Positions 14,759 through 21,421 of a stretch of 64,000 nt of DNA are shown piece by piece. The position numbers and the translations under genes are program-made. Source of the DNA: Rhizorhapis sp036570425. Its GTDB lineage: Bacteria > Pseudomonadota > Alphaproteobacteria > Sphingomonadales > Sphingomonadaceae. Numbering within the stretch: the first letter of the stretch is position 1; every line of letters begins with the position of its first letter. Location: the NCBI GenBank assembly GCA_036570425.1, contig DATCYF010000011.1:186001-250000 (forward strand), given 5' to 3'. The notes under the pieces were generated by a model. That model had not been told where the DNA came from. It made no database searches and worked only from the letters and a program-made list of their open reading frames with translations.

Positions 14759-15799
14759 ATGATAAATATCAATCCAGTTCGAGTCGCGATCAACGGTTAC
14801 GGCGTCATCGGCAAGCGGGTGGCCACGGCCGTTCTGGCCCAGAAGGACATGAGACTCGCAGGAGTAGCCGACATCGCCACGGACTGGCGCCTGCGAGTGC
14901 TCGAAGGACAAGGTATCGATCTTTATGCTGTCACGTCTGAGCACGCCAAAGCGATGCGCGAGGCTGGCATCCCCATTGCCGGCACTCTGGACGATCTTCT
15001 TGGACAGGCCGACGTCGTCGTCGATTGCACACCCAAGCGTGTCGCCGCGCAGAATGCAGAGATCTATCGCGCAAGCGGCCTCAAGTTCATCGTTCATGGT
15101 GGCGAAAAGCATGCCGTCACAGGACATTCCTTCGTTGCGGAAGTCTCGTTCAACGGCGCGGTGGGACGAGCGGCGACGCGGGTGGTGTCCTGCAACACGA
15201 CCTCGATCGTACGCACTCTGACAGCGCTCAAACGCGTAGGCCTCCTGAAGCGTGCTCGTGGCACCCTGCTACGGCGGGCCACCGATCCGTGGGAAAGCCA
15301 CGTGGGCGGCATCATGAACACACTCGTCCCCGAGCCTGACATTCCCAGCCACCAGGGGCCGGACGCCCAAAGCGTAGATCCGGAGCTCGACGTCGTGACG
15401 ATGGCGGTCAAAGTCCCGCAAACGCTGGCGCATCTTCACTATTGGTCGGTGCAGTTGACCCGGAACGCGAGCAAGGAAGAGGTGCTCAACGCGTTTCGGG
15501 CTTCGTCCCGGATTGCCCTGATCCGCGCCAGCGATGGGCTCGCCGCGATCAACACGGTCAAGGAGATGATGGCCGACCTCGGCCGCCCACACGATAATCT
15601 CTATGAGGTGGCGTTGTGGGAGGACATGCTCAAGGTCGAGGGCGACGAGCTGTTCTACGCCTATATGGTCGACAACCAGGCCATCGTCATTCCCGACACG
15701 ATCGATGCTATCAGAGCGCTAACGGGCCTAGCCGTCACTGCCGAAGACTCGATCGCGCAAACGAATGCGATGCTTGACGTTCGCACCAGGCTCTACTGA
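14759..15799 (+). CDS. type II (archaeal-type) glyceraldehyde-3-phosphate dehydrogenase
   Basis: This enzyme oxidises glyceraldehyde-3-phosphate with NAD(P)+ and phosphate to 1,3-bisphosphoglycerate. The 346-residue protein begins with the Rossmann motif VAINGYGVIGKRV and has the catalytic-cysteine motif VSCNTTSIVRTL near residue 145, both typical of the archaeal class II enzyme rather than bacterial GapA (SCTTN). HVGGIMNTLVPEP and the C-terminal half also fit that class. Glyceraldehyde-3-phosphate is a product of phosphoketolase action on xylulose-5-phosphate, which links it functionally to the upstream genes. A good GGAG precedes the ATG and the gap to the phosphorylase is 40 bp, so it is probably in the same transcript. 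Confidence 0.9.
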   Translation: MININPVRVAINGYGVIGKRVATAVLAQKDMRLAGVADIATDWRLRVLEGQGIDLYAVTSEHAKAMREAGIPIAGTLDDLLGQADVVVDCTPKRVAAQNAEIYRASGLKFIVHGGEKHAVTGHSFVAEVSFNGAVGRAATRVVSCNTTSIVRTLTALKRVGLLKRARGTLLRRATDPWESHVGGIMNTLVPEPDIPSHQGPDAQSVDPELDVVTMAVKVPQTLAHLHYWSVQLTRNASKEEVLNAFRASSRIALIRASDGLAAINTVKEMMADLGRPHDNLYEVALWEDMLKVEGDELFYAYMVDNQAIVIPDTIDAIRALTGLAVTAEDSIAQTNAMLDVRTRLY

Positions 15800-16079
15800 C
15801 ATCGAGCGCGGACAGCGGTGATATCTGATGCACGCGCCGGGCATCGCGGGTCGAGATGAGCAACGGAGCGATGATGAGGGTCACACTCGAGCTAGAAAAA
15901 TCCACTTAACCAGAGTGGGAAATGAGTGCATTTTAATCTTACAATACCAGCGAAAGTGATCGCGCATTCGGCTCACCTGATGGCAAGTGCCGATGAACCG
16001 ATTGGCGCCAGACGTGTGAGACGGATTGATGGGATGGGCACCCCGTGATTGCCCGGACCTGGACATGTGAGGCTGCGCC
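15800..16079. other. intergenic region without a supported gene
   Basis: This 280-bp stretch separates the GAPDH gene from the ATP-grasp gene. It includes a more AT-rich segment (about 15895-15960) that could carry a promoter, with the imperfect palindrome CCACTTAACCAGAGTGG. No FNR-like box and no coding frame is convincing. Confidence 0.4.
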
Positions 16080-17372
16080 ATGACCCTCGACACTGCTCCT
16101 GAACGCATCTCCGAGCATGAAGAACTTAACCGGGAGTGCTTCTGCATCTCCGTTGACCGCGAAGCTCTGAGCAAAGTTCTGGCTGAAGAGTCCGGGCAGT
16201 TGTTGCTGCTCCCCGAGCTTGCGTCGACCCACCCGCATCTGTTCTCGGGAGTGACAAGTTTTCTGCCCGGTTCGATGCTGGATGGGATGCTTGCAATCGT
16301 GTCAGCCGTAGAAAAAATTAGCGCGCTTCCAGCGTATCAACAGGCTGTTCTCGCTTACGCTCCGCAACTGGCGCGCGAAGACCATGGTCCACACGGCGTA
16401 TTCATGGGCTATGATTTTCATCTGGGCCCGCAGGGGCCTCGGCTCATTGAAATCAACACTAATGCAGGCGGCGCATTTCTGAACGCACTCATGGCCCGGG
16501 TGCAACGGCGCTGCTGCGGAGCGCAGAACGCGAGAATTTCGTCCCCGAATGGTTTCGACTTCGCGGTCAAGGATATGTTCCAGCGAGAATGGCGGAGCCA
16601 ACGATCTTCGGGTGAGCTCCGCCGCATCGCGATCACCGATGATAGTCCGCAGGAGCAGTACCTTTATCCGGAGTTCGTAATTGCGCGACAGATGCTCCAG
16701 AAACACGATTTTGAGGTAGAGATCGTCGATGGCACCGGTTTCCGTCGTGACCGTGGGCAGTTGCTCGCCAATGACCGCCCCGTCGACCTTATATACAACC
16801 GGATGACCGACTTTGCTTTAGAAGAGCATTCCCACGAGCCGATCCGCCGGGCCTACGAGGCTGGCGAAGTCGTTCTGACACCGAATCCGCGCAACCACGC
16901 AATCTACGCAGACAAGCGCAATCTCGTGCTTCTATCCGATCCTGACATGCTGCTGCAGTTGGGCGTCGAGGCGGAGCTCGTCGCGGTGCTCTCGGCCAGC
17001 ATTCCCACGACCCTGCGTGTGACTCCTGCCAACGCCGATGCGCTCTGGGCAACGCGTAGCAAATTGTTCTTCAAGCCAGCCGGAGGGTTCGGGTCAAAAG
17101 CGGCGTTTCGTGGTGACAAAATCACGCGGCGGGTTTGGGCAGAGATTCTGCAAAGTGACAACTTCATAGCCCAAACCTACGTGCCTACCAGCAACAGATT
17201 GGTCCGTGTCGATGGCGAAACGGTTGCGCGTAAAATGGACGTTCGACTTTATACTTATTGCGGAGAGCTCCTTCTGGTGGCGAGCCGACTTTATCAAGGC
17301 CAGACAACCAACATGCGAACGCCGGGAGGTGGATTTGCCCCTGTTCTTCTGACAGGGCTACCTACCGGGTAA
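16080..17372 (+). CDS. ATP-grasp-like protein of unknown substrate
   Basis: This 430-residue protein shows features of ATP-grasp ligases, possibly a circularly permuted glutathionylspermidine-synthase-like type. LIEINTNAGGAFLNAL sits at about residues 122-137, LIYNRMTDFALEEHS near 240, a nucleotide-binding strand KLFFKPAGGFGSKAAF near 330, and the C-terminal ARKMDVRLYTY and GQTTNMRTPGGGFAPV. ATP-grasp enzymes join a carboxylate to an amine or thiol through an acyl phosphate; the substrates here cannot be inferred. There is a poor Shine-Dalgarno before the ATG. It lies downstream of the metabolic operon after a 280-bp gap, and a strand switch to copper genes follows. Confidence 0.65.
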   Translation: MTLDTAPERISEHEELNRECFCISVDREALSKVLAEESGQLLLLPELASTHPHLFSGVTSFLPGSMLDGMLAIVSAVEKISALPAYQQAVLAYAPQLAREDHGPHGVFMGYDFHLGPQGPRLIEINTNAGGAFLNALMARVQRRCCGAQNARISSPNGFDFAVKDMFQREWRSQRSSGELRRIAITDDSPQEQYLYPEFVIARQMLQKHDFEVEIVDGTGFRRDRGQLLANDRPVDLIYNRMTDFALEEHSHEPIRRAYEAGEVVLTPNPRNHAIYADKRNLVLLSDPDMLLQLGVEAELVAVLSASIPTTLRVTPANADALWATRSKLFFKPAGGFGSKAAFRGDKITRRVWAEILQSDNFIAQTYVPTSNRLVRVDGETVARKMDVRLYTYCGELLLVASRLYQGQTTNMRTPGGGFAPVLLTGLPTG

Positions 17373-17716
17373 ATGCCCGATGGGCTGCTGATCGACCCTG
17401 ATTGTGCGGCCTGCAATACGCCGCACTCGTGCAATCAGCTCGGCGCTGTTCTCCTTGGGTGTGAGCCATAGCCTAGTCCCCAGCTTATATGAACTGATGC
17501 GGTGGTCCCTCGCGGTGACAGAGTTCAAATCCTTCTCTGGCATGGCAGCTTGGTGCCTGCGCCCAATCATCGCCGTCCCCGGCAGCGCGGCACTCTATTT
17601 CGATCCGGTCGTTCGGCCGTCCTACCCCTTCCCCCGTTCAAGAACAGCGGGTCACGCGAAGGCAGGAGGACCGACCTGCCTCAATGAGACGGGCCGGTCC
17701 GGAAATAATAACCCCG
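17373..17716. other. intergenic boundary region
   Basis: These 344 bp separate two convergent blocks (the ATP-grasp gene and copB copy 1). A minus-strand frame of 70 codons (17358-17570) is open but has no recognisable domain. I see no repeat, tRNA or clear terminator. Confidence 0.4.
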
Positions 17717-18733
17717 TCAGAACCAGGAGCGGATTCCGATCAGGAAATTCCATCCTCCCACCTTCTCGTCCCGGGCACGCCGGAAATCTGCCGTGTCGCC
17801 AAAATCGCGCTCGTAGTTCACGCCAATATAGGGTGCGAACTCGGGCACGAATTGGTAGCGCAGGCGCAACCCCAACTCGGCAGTAGAAAGGCCGGAGCCT
17901 ACGCCCAGTTCGGGAACGTCCTGCGCGGCGAAGTTCAATTCGGCTGCGGGCTGGAGGATCAGCTTTTGCGTCAGACGCAGATCATATTCCGCTTCGATCC
18001 GCGCGGTGACATCGCCCTTGTCCGATAGAAACAGGGCACCGTCGACTTCAAACCAATAGGGAGCGAGACCCTGCACACCCAGCACGGCATAGCTGCGATC
18101 CCGGCCGGCACGAAAATCGTGACGGACGCCGGCCTGGAGGTTCCACCACGGGTCGAGAGCACGGCTCCAGAGCGCCTGTACCTCAACGCTTTCCAAACGC
18201 TCGCCGAAGCTGCTCTCGCCCTCGGTCTTGAACCAGAGCCTGTCGATATCGCCGCCATACCAGCCCTGCGCGTTCCACGCATAACCGTCCTTGCCCTTGC
18301 CGATGACTGCTTCGAGCTGATCGATCAGGATCATGCCACTTTTGATATCGCCATGCTCCTTGCGAACCACTTCGCGCGCGGGGGCCATTGTCGCGGCGCC
18401 GAAAAAGGCATCCGCAGCGTGACTGGGGCCACTCAATGCCGCCGCCGATGGCGGCCCGACCGGCGGATCGGGAATGCCGGGCTCATGCCCGGCATGAGCA
18501 TGGTGCGCGTCCGTTGCTGGGGCCGAAGGCATCTGGTGGCCGGCGTGCGGATCTGTCGGCTCGGAAGGCTTCGGCGGCATGTCGTGCCCGGCATGGGGAT
18601 CGGCTGATTTTTCATCCATCTGATGCTGTGCATGTGGATCGGCCGGGGCCTGTTGCACGGCGGCGCCATGATTATGCTGTGCCAGGGCAGGCGTTGCGAT
18701 CGTGACGAGGAAGACACCCAGGAGAGACTTCAT
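17717..18733 (-). CDS. copB: copper resistance protein B (outer membrane), copy 1
   Basis: CopB/PcoB is an outer-membrane beta-barrel that works with the multicopper oxidase CopA in copper resistance. The 338-residue protein has a signal peptide (MKSLLGVFLVTIATPALA) and a His/Met-rich linker with repeated DPHAGHxM-type units (about residues 19-90). A conserved barrel of about 220 residues follows, with amphipathic strands (GYAWNAQGWYGGDIDRLWFKTEGE and AELGLRLRYQF) and the C-terminal aromatic WF. It is read from the same transcript as copA, overlapping its stop by ATGA. A second, clearly different copy lies at 29155-30315. Confidence 0.93.
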   Translation of the reverse strand: MKSLLGVFLVTIATPALAQHNHGAAVQQAPADPHAQHQMDEKSADPHAGHDMPPKPSEPTDPHAGHQMPSAPATDAHHAHAGHEPGIPDPPVGPPSAAALSGPSHAADAFFGAATMAPAREVVRKEHGDIKSGMILIDQLEAVIGKGKDGYAWNAQGWYGGDIDRLWFKTEGESSFGERLESVEVQALWSRALDPWWNLQAGVRHDFRAGRDRSYAVLGVQGLAPYWFEVDGALFLSDKGDVTARIEAEYDLRLTQKLILQPAAELNFAAQDVPELGVGSGLSTAELGLRLRYQFVPEFAPYIGVNYERDFGDTADFRRARDEKVGGWNFLIGIRSWF

Positions 18734-20538
18734 GCTGCTTCTCCCTCAAGCGGGCGGACGGTGACGACACGAAACATCCCCGCGTGCATGTGGAGCAGCA
18801 AATGGCAGTGAAACGCCCAGTCACCCGGAGCATCGGCAGTCAGGTCGAAGCTGACCTTGCCGCCGGGCAGCACATTAACGGTGTGCTTGCGCGGATAGCT
18901 GCCGGTGTGGCCGTTCACCACCTCGAAAAAATGGCCATGCAGATGGATTGGATGGGTCATCATCGTATTGTTGATGAGGACGACGCGCGCGCGCTCGTTG
19001 CGTTCGAAACGGATCGGTTCGACGCCTTCGCTGAATTTTTCGCCATCGAACGACCACATGAAGCGTTCCATGTTGCCGGTGAGATGAACCTCGATCGTGC
19101 GCTGCGGAGGGCGCGTGTCAGGGTTAGGAGTGAGCGACATGAGGTCGCGGTAGGTCAGCACCTTGTGGCCCACATCCTCCAGTCCGACGCCCGGGTCGCC
19201 GGTGCGATCGACCGGAGACATGGCGATGGCGTCCACCCCGACGCCAACCTTGACGCTGTCGGGCACCTTCGACTTATCGCGCATGTTCATGCCGCCCATC
19301 GAATGGGAACTGCCATGGTCGGCTGCCGCCGCACTCGCACCGGCGGCCATAGCACCATGATCCATCCCGGACATGGCACCATGGTCCATTCCAGCCATTG
19401 AACCATGATCCATGCCGCCCATGCCCATATCTTTCATGGTGAGCGTGGGACGTGGGCGAAGTGGCGGAACGGGCGCAGTCATACCAAGGCGCGGCGCGAA
19501 TGTGGCGCGCGCCATACCGGAACGCTCGATCGTTTCTGCTACGAAAGTGAACGCTTTGTCCTCGGTCGGTTGGATAATGACGTCATAGGTCTCGGCATTG
19601 CCGATCTGGAATTCGTCCACGGTCACAGGTCGGACATTCAGTCCGTCGGCGCTGACCACGGTCATTGGCAGGCCGGGAATGCGGATATTGAAGATCGACA
19701 TGGTCGCCGCGTTGATGATGCGCAGCCGCACCCGCTCGCCGGGGCGGAACAGCCCGGTCCAGTTTTCCTGCGGTCCGTGACCATTGACGAGATAGGTGTA
19801 AGTGGCCGCCGTCACGTCAGCGATGTCGGCGGGGTCCATCCGCATCTTCCCCCACATGGCACGGTCGGACGCGGACATGCTCTCCTCGGGACCGCCACGC
19901 AACATACCGAAGACTGTCTGCTTCTGGCGATTGAAATAGCCGCCTTCTGCCTTGAGCTTGGTGACGAGTTGGTGCGGATGCAGGAAGGTCCAGTCACTTA
20001 AAACGATCACATGCTCGCGGTCATAGGCAACGGGATCGGGTTCGGCAGGATCGATGATCATGGGACCATAGTGGCCCTGCTGTTCCTGCAGGCCGGAATG
20101 GCTGTGATACCAATAGGTGCCGCTTTGCCGCAGCGGAAATTCATAGACGAAGGTCGAGCGCGGTTTGATCCCCGGGAAACTGACGCCTGGCACCCCATCC
20201 ATCTGAAAGGGAACGATCAGGCCGTGCCAGTGAATCGAGCTGTCCTCATCGAGCGTGTTCTCGACGTGGAGGCGCACATTCTGTCCTTCGCGCAGGCGGA
20301 TCAGCGGCGCCGGCAGCACGCCATTCATGGTGACGGCGTGGCCGGTGCGTCCGCCGACCGTGAAAGCCGTATTGGCAATCCTGAGGCGGATGTCCTCCCC
20401 AGACAGAGTGGGCAACGTCGGAGCGAGACCGGGGGAACCGGAGCGCGCCCAGGCAGGAACAAGTCCCGTGAAACCCAGCCCAGCCAGGCCGATAGCTCCG
20501 GCTCGTAAAAACGAGCGGCGTTCAATGGTTTGTGTCAT
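18730..20538 (-). CDS. copA: CopA-type multicopper oxidase, copy 1
   Basis: This 602-residue periplasmic multicopper oxidase of the PcoA/CopA family is exported folded by the Tat route (RRSFLRAGAIGLAGLG, residues 8-23). The copper ligands are visible as HWHGLIVP, WYHSHSG, HPIHLHGHF and HCHLLLHMHAGM. A Met/His-rich insertion (MGGMDHGSMAGMDHGAM and repeats, about residues 370-415) probably binds Cu(I). The enzyme is thought to oxidise Cu(I) to less toxic Cu(II) and sequester it. No ECF-type motif of the kind seen before copA copy 2 was found upstream, so the two copies are probably controlled differently. Confidence 0.95.
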   Translation of the reverse strand: MTQTIERRSFLRAGAIGLAGLGFTGLVPAWARSGSPGLAPTLPTLSGEDIRLRIANTAFTVGGRTGHAVTMNGVLPAPLIRLREGQNVRLHVENTLDEDSSIHWHGLIVPFQMDGVPGVSFPGIKPRSTFVYEFPLRQSGTYWYHSHSGLQEQQGHYGPMIIDPAEPDPVAYDREHVIVLSDWTFLHPHQLVTKLKAEGGYFNRQKQTVFGMLRGGPEESMSASDRAMWGKMRMDPADIADVTAATYTYLVNGHGPQENWTGLFRPGERVRLRIINAATMSIFNIRIPGLPMTVVSADGLNVRPVTVDEFQIGNAETYDVIIQPTEDKAFTFVAETIERSGMARATFAPRLGMTAPVPPLRPRPTLTMKDMGMGGMDHGSMAGMDHGAMSGMDHGAMAAGASAAAADHGSSHSMGGMNMRDKSKVPDSVKVGVGVDAIAMSPVDRTGDPGVGLEDVGHKVLTYRDLMSLTPNPDTRPPQRTIEVHLTGNMERFMWSFDGEKFSEGVEPIRFERNERARVVLINNTMMTHPIHLHGHFFEVVNGHTGSYPRKHTVNVLPGGKVSFDLTADAPGDWAFHCHLLLHMHAGMFRVVTVRPLEGEAA

Positions 20539-20634
20539 GTTTAAATGTCCTACGGGCTCCTGACAAATCAGAAACCGTGAATGAAGGTCGAGGAAACCGG
20601 ACGGAGAACGAACTGCCTTCAGCCCGGTCCAATT

Positions 20635-20868
20635 CTAATGGTTATGTTCCGAATGTTGTCCGGCGGGCGTGTCGCCACTCGCCTTCTCGCAACACGCCAT
20701 CTTCTTCATGTCGTCGGCCTTATTGGCCGCCGGGCTATCGCAACAGCAGCAATCTTTGGCGCTCCGATCAGGCGCGGGCGTGCCATGATCGGAATGGACG
20801 GGATCGGCGGTCTGCGCGGCAACTGGGGTTGCGGCCGCAATCGCAATTGCGGTGACAAGCATTTTCAT
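20635..20868 (-). CDS. small secreted Cys/His-rich protein
   Basis: This 77-residue protein has a signal peptide (MKMLVTAIAIAAATPVAA) followed by a short mature part with a run of four cysteines (KDCCCCDSP), a further CC pair (KMACCEKA) and histidines at the end (HSEHNH). This composition suggests periplasmic binding of a soft metal such as Cu(I). I do not recognise a named family. It lies 97 bp upstream of copA copy 1 on the same strand and is probably part of that copper operon. Confidence 0.7.
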   Translation of the reverse strand: MKMLVTAIAIAAATPVAAQTADPVHSDHGTPAPDRSAKDCCCCDSPAANKADDMKKMACCEKASGDTPAGQHSEHNH

Positions 20869-20896
20869 TGTTTCTTCTCCAGAAGGTTGTTTGGAT

Positions 20897-21298
20897 TCAA
20901 GCTTCTGGAAACAGGCGTGGAGGCCGACTTAACGCATCAGGCCCAATCCCCTTGAGGAGAGGGACAGGTTGCGACTCCAGGATTTGTCGAACATGGCCCA
21001 TACCGGTTGCCATTTGTGGCTCTGTGGGTCGAACCGCTGCACAGGCGATCGCACAATCGACCATACCACCCATTTGCCTATCGGGGGATGTCCCGTGCTC
21101 CCCAATGCAATGCCTCGTATCCGACAATACAACCGGTGTGGTATGCGCCATCGCTGGTCCACTCGACATAGCCATGGGCATGAAGGACAAAGTGAAAGCC
21201 ACGAATATTGCGGCAACGAGCCGCAACAGCGCCAAGCGACCGGTCCCCTGACGGGAGTCGGATTGGCCTGCCTCTACTTTGGTCCGCCTTGCCCGCAC
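20897..21298 (-). CDS. hypothetical secreted protein of the copper block
   Basis: This 133-residue frame begins with GTG at 21298. It has a positively charged N-terminus, a hydrophobic segment (LLRLVAAIFVAFTLSFMPMAM, about residues 24-44) and a likely cleavage after GPAMA. The mature part has paired cysteines (RHCIGEH, VDCAIAC) and several Met/His, which suits a periplasmic metal-related protein. No family is recognised. It is divergent from the CopA ATPase gene, and the shared 124-bp gap carries the CueR-type dyads, so both directions may respond to copper. Confidence 0.5.
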   Translation of the reverse strand: MRARRTKVEAGQSDSRQGTGRLALLRLVAAIFVAFTLSFMPMAMSSGPAMAHTTPVVLSDTRHCIGEHGTSPDRQMGGMVDCAIACAAVRPTEPQMATGMGHVRQILESQPVPLLKGIGPDALSRPPRLFPEA

Positions 21299-21337
21299 GT
21301 CGCTTTAATTCCTTTGAGTCGCACAAGCCTATCGCAC

Positions 21338-21386
21338 TTGACACTGTGGTAAGGTCAAGTGGCTATTGACTCTAACATCGTGTCAA
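21338..21386 (+). promoter_or_regulatory. tandem CueR-type operators before the CopA ATPase gene
   Basis: Two dyads of identical form TTGAC-N11-GTCAA lie at 21338-21358 and 21366-21386, with centres 28 bp apart. The first extends to CTTGAC/GTCAAG. MerR-family activators bind such dyads between -35 and -10 elements. TTGACA (21338) followed by TATTGA (21364) gives an elongated 20-bp spacer. The regulator is probably the CueR-like protein encoded directly after the ATPase. Confidence 0.55.
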
Positions 21387-21421
21387 GTCGCAGATAGTTG
21401 TGCGATGGAAGGAGACGGTTG

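Noticed and set aside
17517..17542. tRNA 3'-end-like sequence (GAGTTCAAATCC followed by TCTCTGGCA)
   Set aside because: The T-arm stem does not pair properly and no anticodon or D arm lies upstream.
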